Below are positions 8,504 to 22,300 of a stretch of DNA of 64,000 bases, in pieces. Each line of letters begins with the position of its first letter. Position 1 is the stretch's first letter. The translations under genes and the position numbers were made by a program. Origin of the DNA: Strongyloides papillosus (taxonomy: Eukaryota; Nematoda; Chromadorea; Rhabditida; Strongyloididae); the NCBI GenBank assembly GCA_005656395.1, contig SRSI01000077.1, positions 1,550,001 to 1,614,000 on the forward strand, written 5' to 3'. The notes below the pieces were generated by a model, which made no database searches, was not told the DNA's origin, and saw only the letters and a list, made by a program, of their open reading frames with translations.

Positions 8504-10452
8504 TTAAATATCTGTTGAAGTATAGGTACACTGTAAATAAGTTGTCGGTACAAATCCCTCTTTATCACCAGTTTTAGCTCTAATTCTTGTCCATCCATCA
8601 CCTTCATCTTTCTCAAGAATAAATAATTCCTCACCTTCTTTTAATGGTACAGTACCTTCACTAGATCCATCAAAAGGATACAATGCTACAGCTTTACCTA
8701 GTGGAGGCAATTCACAAATATCATACACTTCTGCATTAGGATCATACGGTTGATTAATTTTAAAATTTTTTTCATTGTTACTTTCAACAGAACTAGATGT
8801 ATGAGAATTGTTTGTGACGCTTTTAGCAGAAGATGCTTCGCTAGAAAGACTTGCTGCATCATATGATGTTCTATCAACTCTTGTTGTTCTTGGCGTTGTC
8901 ATGGGAGAATCTGTATTGGAAGATGTTCTTGGTGAAATACCAGAAGATATTGAAGGATTCCTAGGAGTACATCCGTCAATAGATAAATTTAATTGTAGTT
9001 GAGACTTTGTCTCATCCATTATTGATAAAAATAAAGATTGTTCTTTTTTAAGATGAGCTAACTCAATGTCATATTGTTTTAATTGATCATTAACAACTTT
9101 AGGGTCACCGAGTTTTGGATTTTCTTCATATACAGATATCATTTTTTGTAAACCTTTTTTGGAGCTTTCAATTTTAATTATTTCTTTTTCAATATTATCT
9201 AATTTTTCTTGACATTTTCTCAATTTTTGTTGTGGTGGATCGTTAGAAAAAGGTAAAGTTCCATTCTCTTTTTGTTTTCCCTTTCCATCTCCACCAAAAA
9301 TTTTTTGATGCATACTTTGCTTTCTACCGACTTTATTTGAACCATTCTTATGAGCATTATTATTTCCATTTGACAATACACCTCTTTTTAATGTAGCACC
9401 AGAAAAATCACTAACAGCATCAGATGTAACAGCAGATTGACCAGTTTTTAATATATTACTAGGGCAACCAAAATTAACTTCTGAAGCAGGTGTTTTATAA
9501 GTATATCCTGTTCGATACTGTTCTACTACAGTATCTGTATCTTTCTCAGGATTAACAGAAGTTGCCGCTTCATTCATATCATTATAACATCTGTAATTAA
9601 TAAATTTTATTATTTCCGATAACTCCTATTATCACAATATAGATAAACAAACCTTTGTATAACATTAATTACATCCATTTCGGCCTTTACAGATGTGTTA
9701 ATAGCATTTTTAGCTTCAATGATTCTTTCAATATCCATTTTTTTAATATTATTTAACATCTCCGGTAATTTATTTGTATAAAAATCCTCGTCTACCTTGT
9801 TATATTTTTCTAGTTGTTTTAAATAATTACCTTGTGCTTCTCTACAATATTGGTGTTTTACCTCTGCATTATTCTTAGCTTTAGCAAGATCTGCTCTTGA
9901 AATATCCATATTTTTTTCAGCTTTATCGAATTTTAAATAAGCATTTTCTGCTTCTTTGAATGCTTTTGTGTAATGCTTCAATTGCTTATTTAGACTATCA
10001 AATTCAGACTGTAAATCAACTTTCCCTTTTTGCAAATCCCCCATAAAATTTTTCCGCATTTGTCTGAAATTCTGACACTTCACTTGGATACTATTAAAAA
10101 TATCTTTTTTCATTTTTTCGGCTATTATTTCATGTTGTGCAGCTAAACTATTGATTTCTGTCATATATGTGTTAAAAGAAGTGACAAAAGTAAATGATTC
10201 ATCCTCATTTTTCATCAACTTTAAATTTTTACGCGTCAAATTTCTATAACAAAAATTTAAATAATAATAAAAGTAAATTAGACCTTACTTTAGTTTATTA
10301 GCATATTCTTCTTCAATAATTGCTCTATCTTTAATTAAATTACCAAATCTTTCAAAAATTTCAATTCCTTTTAGTGAATAATTGAGAACATCTTCAGGTT
10401 TATCAAATAGACAACCCCATCCATTATTAATAGAGCTTACTTCTGTACACAT
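8504..10452 (-). CDS. toca-1: TOCA/CIP4-family F-BAR, HR1 and SH3 protein
   Basis: Three exons: 10452-10289, 10243-9653 and 9590-8504, 613 residues. The N-terminal ~260 residues form an F-BAR domain (GCLFDKPEDVLNYSLKGIE, then IIEEEYANKLKNL). An HR1-type coiled coil lies around residues 370-435 (KLRKCQEKLDNIEKEI), the segment that binds active Cdc42 in this family. A C-terminal SH3 domain contains ALYPFDG, EGDGWTRIRAK and GFVPTTYL. These three domains in this order define CIP4/FBP17/TOCA proteins, which curve membranes and recruit N-WASP/WAVE for actin-driven endocytosis and junction remodelling. A Ser/Thr-rich stretch (~460-525) separates HR1 and SH3. C. elegans has toca-1 and toca-2, so the symbol is a family-level choice. 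Confidence 0.85.
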
Positions 10453-13400
10453 TTTTTAAAATTAGTAATTCTTCTCATAGGAATTTATGACAGTAATATT
10501 ATACGAAAAATAAACAGTTTCTAAAATAAAACTATCATTTTAAAAAATTATTTAAAAAAAAATGTAGTAAAGATTTGAAATTACAAAAGAATATTTGGTG
10601 AAGATAATATTAAATTTTAATGATAGTAAAATGATCATAATAAAATATTGATGAAAGCACTCTGTTTATACAAACATATTGAAAAGTTTTATTCCTACAA
10701 TTCCAAAAATAAGCTTGACGAGAGGCACTATACAACAATTTATATAAAATTTTAAGATAATAATAGAGAAAACAATATTTAGTATTAAAATACTTTAGAA
10801 ATAAAGGCATAATTTTGTGATAAATATATTGTTTGTATTGTCATACACATAAAACTGTGATTTTATTAATAATAATGCAACACATTTCTATTTCACGTGA
10901 TACAATATTTTGACACTATAAATAGTAAAAAAGGAAATTATTAAAATATTTTTTTTAAATAATTATTTTTATATATAAGAAATATTTTATATAACGCAAA
11001 GGTGCGCAGTTATTTTATAGAAAATGGTGTATAGTAAGAAAGTAATACTTTTTAAACTAGATAATAGAATGAATATTAGACTTAAAAATAAACTTTAAAA
11101 TCTTAAATGTACACAAAAGACAAAATTTGTTATAGTTAAAAATATTCCTTAATAATGGAGAAGGATTTATATACATATCAATATATTAATACAATATCAA
11201 AAAGTGTTCAGTTTTCTTTGTAAGAATAAAATATTTAATAATAACTATATGTTCATTTTTTTTAAATAAAAAACTAAACAATTAAGTGGAATGATTTTGA
11301 CAAAATTTAAAAATGAATAAACTTTAGTATAGTGAATTGATTTCATACAAATTAATAATTTTGTATTATAAATATAAAGTGTTTTGTATATCCATTTAGG
11401 CATCTAATATAAAAATTGGTATAGTCGTAGAAGGCAGAGTACTATTAAAATGCGTAAATAAATTAAAGAAAAGGATTCAGAAGACAAAGAGATAAAGGAA
11501 CCTTTTGAGGAATAATAGAATAAAAGAAGAAATGAGTAAGAGTATAGAGAGGAAAGAAAAAGCATAAAATGCCCAAGTATAATATATTTTCGTGAACAGC
11601 CTATCATTAACTAAATAGTATATAGATAGTATGCCTTAAAATTGAGGCCAATATCTCACAACAATTATGATGTTAAAGAGGTTATATCTATAAAATTTTA
11701 TTCATATAAAAAACTTAGATAGAAATAAATATAAAAAAATTTGGTATTTAATATTTATAAATGTTAATAAATAAATGTCAGCTATACTTTCCACTTATGA
11801 GTATAAATTTTGTCTAATAAATATGATTTAAAAATTGAGTAATAAAATTTTTTTTTTAAATTTGGAAATTTAAAGGAAATAAATATATGCATATATAAAT
11901 TAAAAACTTGTTATACGTTTTATATAATAAAATTATTAGTTCATTTATAGGTTTAATAATGAATTCAACTCTCTAATTTTGATTAAAATGATGAGATTTA
12001 ATATAGTGTAAAAGAAACCGTTCTTAAGATGGATAGTTATAAATAGGTAGTATGAAATTGTGATAGATAAGAATGGCAGTAATGTTTGCTTATATCTGAT
12101 CAATGAAATATTGATATACATTAAAAAGTTTTATAACAAAAGAATTGAAAATTTTGTTATAAGATAAATGAAATATTAATGGAATAGATGTTTATTTAAA
12201 CTATTCTCCAACATAATAATATAATTAAAAGCTTATTTTATCAAAGAAAGTTCATAAATATATATAAATTTATTGGGGGAAAAAAAGAAAATGTAATCAA
12301 TTAAATTGAGATATTATAGTATATAGAGGGAGGAAAAACGATTTAATTATACAGCTGGAAGATTAATATGGCATCATCTTTTTAATCAATCCATTTATAG
12401 TTAATGGAAGATATTAAAAGAATTGACAGTACTGGAGTACGATGGTTATTTTTAAAGAAATCAACTAAATAATAAAATAAATAGATAATATAGGTACAAA
12501 TATATACAACAGAGAAATATCAGCAAAATAAAACTGTATAATGAAATATCATACTTATCAAGATGAAGCACAATATATACATAAACATTTTATATATTTG
12601 GTAGTTGATAGAAAAAAAATTTTAAACTATATATACACAGGAGAGCAATTTGTATGATTTATTAAAATCTGTCAAAGGGCAATAAATAAATTCTAAAGAG
12701 ACCTTAAAATAAAGAAACGATAGTCATGTATTTTGGTTTTTTTTTCTAAATGAAGATTAATTAAAAAGAAATGATTGTTAAATGGTTAATTCAATTGTTC
12801 GCGCTTTGAATGTATGACTAATATTCGGAATAAAAAATTGACCAGGTAAAAATATATTACGCAATGTTTACTTTTTTAATATAACTTTGATAAGAGTCTT
12901 TAAATAAACAATAAATGCATCATACATATATTTAAATTATGGTTATTAAAACAAATTGGTTATTGAAGTTACTCCTTATTTCATGATGATTTATCTATCT
13001 ATTTCTAATAATTTGTTCCTTTAATATTAGGAAAATTTTTTTATTGTTTCAAAGTACCTCTTTAAATATAAAATTATTAAATACAATAAATAAGTGAATA
13101 CGTTAACCTAATAAGCACTCTTTAAATTCCTTAACTATATTAATAATAGCATATATTATTTTTAAGAGAATACATATAACATATGTTGAATAATGAAGTT
13201 GATTAATAAAATTATATTATAAATATATAAAATGATGATTGTTTGAGGCTTACGAAGAGATTAAATATATTATTTTTCATTCTAGTTACGCTTATCTTTT
13301 TAATACATAGTTATATACATCAAAATATAAATTCAATAAAGATCACCTCAAAGTAAAGGAAATAAAAAAGTTTTGATAGTAAAATTGAAGTATAAAAATA

Positions 13401-13957
13401 TAAGAAAATTTAAAAATATGATAAGTGTTTTGCAATGAGAAGATAAGATAAATATTATTACACTCAAGATGGATATATTACATATAACAATAATAACATT
13501 TCTTTATATCATTATTTTGTAATATGATAGTTCAATGTTGCCTTGAAATAATATAATATTTTCTTAATTAGTTATATTAATAATCAATGTACAATAGTTA
13601 AAGAAAATTTAATATATTTTATGATATTAATAAAATTTAATCATCAAAATGTATAAAAAAAAGTGGTCGTAAGTTACTTCTATTCTTGTTAAAAATTATT
13701 GTCAACAAATATAAAAAAAATTTTTCCCGATCAAAAGGTGACAAAAAGTAAAAAATATATTTAAAAATTTGAAGAAGATTAAAACATATTACAAATCTTT
13801 ACATCTCAATAAATTTAAATTGTTTCTTTTAACTACACATACATAGTTTTGACAAGGACATATAATTTATATATTAAAAGGTGCATCATTTATCTATGAA
13901 AGTTTTGAAAATATAACAAGTTTATGTAATATAAAACATGTATAATATAGAGTAAGG
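10453..13957. other. Gene-poor AT-rich region
   Basis: About 3.5 kb between the TOCA gene (start) and the aldehyde dehydrogenase gene (end), both on the minus strand. I found only low-complexity open frames (for example 10610-10810 and 11404-11607), A/T runs and no tRNA-like or repeated element. The part next to 10453 is expected to hold the TOCA promoter. Very short exons or non-coding RNAs could be missed by eye. Confidence 0.5.
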
Positions 13958-15639
13958 TTAAAATTTTAAACATATTGTCTTTTGTTCTGTATAAAAATGA
14001 ATAGAATCTTCGGCACCTTCTCTTCCAATTCCACTTTCTTTAGTTCCACCAAATGGCATATTTAAATCTCTAACTAACCAACAATTTAACCAACATGTTC
14101 CAACACGTAACTCATCCCCAACAGTTTGTAATTCATCAGAATTTTTAGACCAGACAGTTGCTGATAAGCCATATGGTGTATTGTTTGCTCTTTCAATAAC
14201 TTCCTACAAATATTGCTCAATTATATTATAAATAAATAAATTAAAAACTAACTTCTATTGTAGAAAATGTTGTTACGCAAACAACAGGACCGAAAATTTC
14301 CTCTTTCATAAATTTAGAATCATCATCAGCTCCAGCAATTATTGTTGGTCTAATGAAATAACCCTTTAAAAAATATTATAATAAATTGCGATTAGAAATA
14401 ACATACATTTTCACATTTATGTCCGATTTCATATTTATATTGGCCCCCACATAATATATTAATGGAAGAATCATTTTTAGCAGCATCAATATACGACATA
14501 ACCTAAAAAAATAGTTAAATTAATCAAAATTTTATATAATTACCTTGTCAAAATGTACTTTAGATACTATTGCTCCAAGTGTATAATTCTCAGTTGGATC
14601 TCCAACAGTCATCTATTAATTATAAATAAATATTTAAAAAACTAAAAAAAGAAAAATTTACATTATTGGCTTCATTAACAAAACTTTTAATGAATTCATC
14701 ATAAATGTCCTCGTGAATAAACAATCGTTCAGTACAAAGACAAATTTCTCCCTGATTAATAAAACATGATTTAGCAATTTGTGGAACAACTTCATTTATA
14801 TCCACAGAGGGAAAAACTATTCCACAATTTTTACCACCCATTTCTAATGAAACTTTTTTTAACATTGGAGCTGCAATGGTATTAATGTGTTTACCAATTT
14901 TAGTACTTCCAGTAAATGATATTATAGGGATTTTAGGATGTCTTACTAAGGCTTCTCCAGCATTTATACCATCTCCAAATATCATATTAACAACACCATT
15001 AGGAAATCCAGCATCTTTAAAAGCATGGCATAGAAGCCATGCTGTAGCAGATGTTATTTCACTCGGTTTACATATAACACAATTTCCACTTATTAAAGCT
15101 GGTGCTAATTTAAAGGTAAGAAGATACAATGGAAGATTCCATGGAGATATTAATCCAGCTACACCAATAGCATCATTTTTTACGTAATTAATACTTTTTA
15201 CAGGAAAAGTATTATTCGTGGACACTGTTGTTTTTCCAACAATTGTTGAAGCGAAGAATCTGAAGTTATGAATTGCTCTAGGAATATCAATTACTTTTGC
15301 AAGAGAAATAGGTTTTCCTTGGTCTCGTGATTCGATTATGGCAAATTCTTCCAAATTCTCTTCAATAATATTAGAGATTTTTACTAAAAGTTCACATCTT
15401 TTTTGAATTGACATTTTTCTCCAAATTTTAAATGCATTCTCTCCTATGTTAGCAGCATTATCAATATCAATAGAAGTTGAATTTGGAACTTTAAGCCAAA
15501 CTTTTCCTGTAGCTGGGTTTATAGAATCAATATAAGTATCTGTTTCAACAAATTCATTGTTGATAAAATTAGTGATTTTTTTTGGTTCACCGTCTTTAAT
15601 TGAAAGTAAATATTGTATTGCATTTTTTGTATTAGCCAT
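13958..15639 (-). CDS. Aldehyde dehydrogenase, ALDH8A1-type (2-aminomuconic semialdehyde dehydrogenase)
   Basis: Five exons: 15639-14662, 14612-14544, 14502-14407, 14363-14253 and 14203-13958, all phase 0, 499 residues, the usual length for the family. NAD-dependent oxidation of an aldehyde is indicated by SPWNLPLYL, the cofactor-loop FTGSTKIGK, the general base in LEMGGKN and the nucleophile Cys within NQGEICLC. The phrases [14 protein letters not shown]-like WLNCW, and [18 protein letters not shown] point to ALDH8A1 among the subfamilies. ALDH8A1 acts on 2-aminomuconic semialdehyde in tryptophan/kynurenine breakdown. No transit peptide, so cytosolic. The subfamily call rests on remembered motifs and is less certain than the enzyme class. 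Confidence 0.9.
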
Positions 15640-18600
15640 ATTTATATAATTATAATTTAGTGTATATAATGTTAGAAATGAAGGTGTAAGTTTAAAATAA
15701 ACATAGAGTATTGAACAATTCTTTTTATACTACCTTTATATTATCAAGATACAACATATGTCATTGACATCATACTTTTTTATGCAATATATTACATAAC
15801 TGACTATTTTTACAATTTTCACTGATATCAATCTATATACAACACATCTTTTTCTTTTTTAAATGTCTATATTTGTATAGTTGCTTTGTTGAATTGTTAA
15901 TCTTTTAAAGGAACAAATTAGTTAGCAAAACTTGTCATAAAAATTACATGCATAATGTATGTATTATTCGGTCATTATTTAAAATTTTTGATTAAAATAA
16001 AATAAAAAAATTGTTAAAAAGAAGAATGATTAAATATGTTCAGAAATTTTTAAAATAACATTTAGATAAACCTTCAAAAAGCCTTTTGTTAATTTTAAAA
16101 ATTATTTAACCAAAAAATTGTTATTATTTTATTTTTCATAATAAATATATTCGTAATTAATAATTAGAAATTTTCAAAGAATAATAATATATAAATATTT
16201 TAATTTTCAATTACACATTGAAGAAATTTTTATATTACTTTTTCCGTATAGTTTTCTTTTTATATTATATTAGCTTTCCGTAAAATTGTCATAAAAATAT
16301 CAAAATGACACGTATTTTATAATGATAAAAAAAGCTCTATGTTATATAATTAACTAAATATGTAATATATTATTTTATTATCTTTTAACAAGTATTAGTC
16401 AGTTAGTTTGTGAAGGAATGATGTTATATTTAAAATATGTTTATAGTCTTATTCTTTATAAATCTTTGAAAAAATTAATTAGAATCCTCATAAGACGTAG
16501 GAAGACATAAGAAAAAATTGAAGAAAATTTTTTATTTATCACGTGTCAATATTATTGGCATATATTGTTGAATATAGAAAGATTACAAATTTAGTCTGTT
16601 AACTTGTTATATGTTATCTGGACTTTATTCTTCAGTTTATATATCTCCTTTTTATATTATTGGCATTTGCGCACCACCAATATCTAGTTATTTTTCCCTA
16701 TATGGTTTGCTTCGTGCTTCTCATTCTACTCTAAACATCAATAATCCATTTAATTTTAAACTTTTTTAGGAGATGTTAATAAAAGATTTCACTTGAAAAT
16801 TAATATAAACATTTCTTTAAATATTTCAAATATACATAATACTTTATTGAAAATTTTTGATTTTACTAAAATTATTTGTAAAAATATGATATTATCGAAA
16901 AAAATAAATTTATGACTTTTCAAACTAAAATTAATTATATTTTTGTTTATTTAGCAACTAAGAAATATTTTTTATAAAAAAATTGTACATTTATTATTTT
17001 TCCAGTACTAATATTTTTTTGTACAACAAAAGTTTCTTAGAAATTTTTAAAAAATAATGTATATATATGTACATATATGCTTATTTAGCTTATATTTACT
17101 CAAGTTTCAAAGCCCCTCATGCAATAGAAGAGAAAAAAGAGTTAAATTCATACATATATATATTATATTTTATATTTTCTTATTAAACTCGTCAACATTT
17201 AACTAACAAGTAGAAGTATTTTCTAACAATCATCCTATTATAATTATATATTTTAATAAATATATTCATAAATGCGATGTATAATAGTCTTTATCATGTC
17301 TTAATTTTATCATATTATTTTTATTAAGCTTCACTCATTAAGTAAATATTTATTTCATCAATTTATTAACTTTGTTATTTAACATTTTTACTTATCAAAA
17401 GTAATGTGATAATAAGTAAAAAAAACTTATATATTTATCATTCCTAATTTTGAAGGAATAACAAAAGAGGCTTAACAAAGAGCATTATTTGATCTGTGGC
17501 ACTTTAAATTAAAATCATCACATATAAACTAATACTATAAGCCTTCTTTTATTAAACATCATGAAAAAGTTAATGAAGTTTTTAACACATTTATACACTA
17601 TAAATGATCAAAAAAAATTTTATATAATCATTTTAAACATATGTAGTTTTCTTTTTTAAAATTTTTCCACACATGTTTTAATTTAATTTTAATGGTTTTT
17701 TATTTGAAATATTATGCAATGTAGAGAGGGAGAGAAATGAGGGATATATTAATTTGTAGTCTCTTTTCATTCATCTTATCAATACCCCTTAAGTATAATA
17801 TTATATATATGTATAGATGGACGGCATATATATATATATATAAATTTCTTTTGATAATATAAAATATTTTCTATGGAAATAGTTAATGTTAACATTATAT
17901 ATTTTTATGCTATTTCATATACTATACCACCCTCACATTTGTCAAATTGTTCAACTTTAGTTGATAAAATATAAATATATACATATTTATGCCATTATAT
18001 ATATATATTGAAAATGTATACATTTTATGTGAAATATTCTTTCTTCTTTGCTTCATTATATATATCTCTTTATTGCTGCTTTTTAACAGTTCTTCTAATA
18101 ACATCTTTGATCATTTTATTTAACATAATCCTATTTTCTTGACGCATTAATATCAATAACTCCTCTACTTATCACCTTCTAGTCATCATTTTTAGAAGGT
18201 AATTTAATATTTTTTTCAATTGATGTAGAGAATGTTTGATTATTATATATAATGTAACCTTTAATGTGATACATTTGAAACTATTTTTAATACAATATTT
18301 TAAATATTTATTTAAACAAATTACTGTTAATTTTATATATAATCTATTGGTGAATTAAAATCTAGATTTTTTTTATAAGACATTGGTTTATATTGATGTT
18401 TCTCTCAGAAAAAAGAACAGATAGTATGCATATTTATATTTACTCAATCAGCAATTTTTATAAATAAAAAATTGATATTAAATTTTACAGAGATAGTATT
18501 TCAAATGAAAATATTTTAAAATAGCCTTTTTTGTATTATCTTATCTTTCTCAATTAGCTTGATTAAATTTATAAATGAAATATATAAGAGAATAGTTGCT

Positions 18601-19379
18601 TCTTCTCAATTATTATAAACATTTTTCGAGTAATTATTAAATATTAATAAAAAATTAACAATCTTTTAATAATTCTTGTTATTAAAGTTTGCCGTTTTGA
18701 AATTTTACATACTACTCTATTTTTTAGGCTGATAAAGTTTTAATGTATTTTATTATCTTTGTCTTATATAAAAAAAATATGCTATGAGACTTTCGTGGAT
18801 AAAAGATAAGATGAAAAAAGATGTTTTATCAAAAAAGTATATACATATGTATAAATTTATTACTTTTTATTTTTTAATATATTTTTTTTGCAATATGTAA
18901 TTAAAATAAGCAATGATGTACAAAATGGACATCTTGTCTTTTTTCTTATAAAATATTTCCATATCTACTTTGTTTTGAGTAATCCAATATTTAAATTGTA
19001 GTTTTTAATATTAATAATAAAAAATAAAAATTTCAGCCAAACCTTTAATATGTATAAATTTAAAAAAATAAAATGTTAAAACTTTTTTATATTTCTATGT
19101 TTTTACATACACTTTTCATTTATATTGAATGAAAATTTCTAGAATATTTGTATAATATCATCATTTAAGAAGTTTAATTAAATTTATAATAATAAATTTT
19201 TTTCAGATATAACATTGATTGTTTTTTTTCTAGTAATATTCTAAATAATTGATATACATATCTGAAGTTATCATCTCGTATATATTATACTCAATTATTA
19301 TCTTTCTCACTTATTTTGAAAGTTTTTTCAACAATAAAAGATATATTTTCTACTATGAACTTATAAAAAAGGTATTAAA
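15640..19379. other. Gene-poor AT-rich region between divergent genes
   Basis: About 3.7 kb between the start of the aldehyde dehydrogenase gene (-) and the start of the PKC gene (+), so it should contain both promoters. Sequence is A/T-rich with microsatellite-like (TA)n tracts near 17825-17845. The only GC-richer spot is near 16665-16730, containing GCGCACCACCAA at 16669-16680, the same 12-mer found in the retroelement tail. No supported coding region; the minus-strand frame 17922-18104 is low complexity. Confidence 0.5.
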
Positions 19380-22300
19380 ATGTCACAATTATTTAATGGA
19401 CACTTAAAAATTCGTCTTATTGAAGCTGTTGGCATTAGACCTACAGAATGGAGTAAAAGATTTAATAACAATAATGGAGGTGAAGATATTTTGTTAGACT
19501 CATATGTAAACATTGATTGTGATGACGAATATCATATAGGCCAATCTTCTACAAAGGCTAAAACTAATCATCCTATATGGAACGAAGAATTTCAGGTATT
19601 TTATAACATCATATTTAATTAATATTTTTTACTATTTTTTAATATTTTAGTATGAGGTTCATGAAGGCAAAATTATGGGATTCTCGGTTTTTCATGATTG
19701 TGCTCTACCACCAGATGATTTTGTAGCTAATTGTAGATTGTTCTTTAGTGATCTCAACATATCAACACCACAAGATGTTTGGATTGATTTAGAACCACAT
19801 GGCCGATTACATGTTGTTATAGAAATTAAAGGACAACTTGTTAATGAAGGTGAGTTTTATCTAAAAATTTTACAAAAACAAAATTTTCTTAACATTTGAT
19901 TATTTATACAATATGAATGATTTCCATATTTATTAATCCTATTTATATCACTGTATATAGTATGTGAAGTGGATAAGTCGGATAAAAACATTCCTTCAAA
20001 TATACCATCTCCCGGAATTGTTTGCATTGTGATACGATATACTTTTTTTGTTGACTTTATTTCTTTATTTTTTTTAAAAATATTAAATAATTTAAAAAAA
20101 TAAGATTCTTTTTCTTCTGTAAATGGTAAAAGCATTTCAATATTATGAATTTTTTTAATTTCTAATTTTTCACAAACGTTTGTGCTGTTATATAATATAA
20201 AATTTAAATAATTTATGAACATCCTTGATAATATATTACTTCTTTCATCATTTACTGGTAGAGAAATCTCTTGTTGACATGGACAAAATTCTTCAGGAAT
20301 ATTAGCATCTTTACAATTTCTTTTATCATTAATTGGTCTTAATAAACTTTCTCCACGCTTACTATAAACACCGATTATAGAACTTTGATTATATTCAAAG
20401 GAATCATTATTACCCATGTTTGCTATATCTTTTAAAGTTACATAAAAATCCCAAAACGATGTAAGAGTATTAGAATTTTTCTTTACAACATCTATAATAT
20501 CTTTTCGTTGTTGTCTTATGTTTTTTGGAAGTGACATACTAAAAAATGGCAATCGTTCTTCCATTCTTCCAATAGATGTTCTTCTTATATCATCAAATCT
20601 ATGTCCATGATCACCAAGGATAAATAAGAAACTATTTTCTAATTTTTTAATATTTCTTTTAAGAAAACCTTCAAAATCCTCATCAGCTATTTCTACTTGA
20701 TTAATATAATCATGTCCTATCTCTGTAAACCATGTTAATGCAAACAACGGAGTTATATCATTATAAAATTGTATAAATTTTTCCAAATATCCAAGTTGTA
20801 TATTATGCATTTTATTGTTACCATAACATAAATAAGTACTCCTATGAATAAGCCATGATTTATAAATTGATAACCAAAATGGCCTAAAATAATGAGTCGT
20901 TGGTTGATTTTTAAAACCTTTAGAAAGATAAGTAAATAAATTGTAATCTGTATAATCTTCAGCATATAAAGTTGTATAATTTTTACTACTAAAATCATTC
21001 CATATCAGTGGTAATGAATCAAAAAATTCTTTTCTTATATCAATATTTATTTCATCTTCATAACCAGGAGTCATTGTTCTTTTACCAGATAAAAATGCTA
21101 CAGCATTAGGGAATGAATTATCACCAACTTTAGTCATACCATTAAAAATTATACTTTTGTAATCATTTATCAATACTGATAATGTTTTTGGTAGTTTACG
21201 AATAAAATTTGAATGAGATAATGAATCAAGAACAATTATAAAAACATTAGTTCTTCTTGAATTGATTATTCTTTCTTTTTCATGATTTATTATTTGAAAA
21301 TGATGATTAGAATATACATTAAATCTAAGATATGATTTTAAAGCCCGTACTTCTAAAAATTCACAATTTACTAAAGTTCCATTTTCAAAATGATTCCAAT
21401 TATTATAATTTAAAGTAAAATCATCTTCGCCACGCGAAAAACATCTATATTCAAATGTCAATTGATCTATTTCTAGTCCCATATTGTTTATTTCACTTTG
21501 ATTTATAAATAATTTTCCTTTATTTATGTAAGTCAATTCTCCTTGAATATTTTTACATTTAAAATCTTCTATTTTATATATAAATTTTTTTATGCTATTG
21601 TCCCAGGGATCTAATTTTGGAAGTTTACAATCATTTATCTAAAAATAATATTTTTAAATTATTATTACTAATAATTTTTAAAACTACACTATTTAATGTA
21701 TAATTTTTCAATTCTTCTTCTTTATTACTTATTACTATTTTAACATCATTATCGATAAATGAATACATTTCTAACCATAAAAATGAAGAAATAAATATTG
21801 CAAGTAGTAGCAAGAATTTCTTATAGTACTTATAATACATTTTTTAAAAACTTTTAATACATTTCACTAAAAATAATGTAATTATAAATTTCATATATTG
21901 GATGTTATTATTATTTCCAGTCAATAATTTGTTTAATAATAGAAATAAATTATTAATTAAATAGTTGACAAAAGTAATTATCGAAATTGCCAAAATTTAT
22001 TAGGCCAAATGAAGGGAATAATGAATACAATAATTAGTATCCTAGGTAACTCTTCCATCTTTGATAAAGGTAATCAAAGTAAGTTATAAGAGACAAAATT
22101 ATACTATTCTATATATAGTGTATTTATATTTATAATTTGAAAGGCCTATCTATAAAATGTTATTACAATGACTAACATGTGAAGTGATAAAACTTTCAAT
22201 TCTTTAAAAATGTTATATAGAGATAAAATTTATTATTTTTTTATAAAAATGATAATTCATTTTTAAAATATGTATTTATTAAAAACATTTTACATATCCA

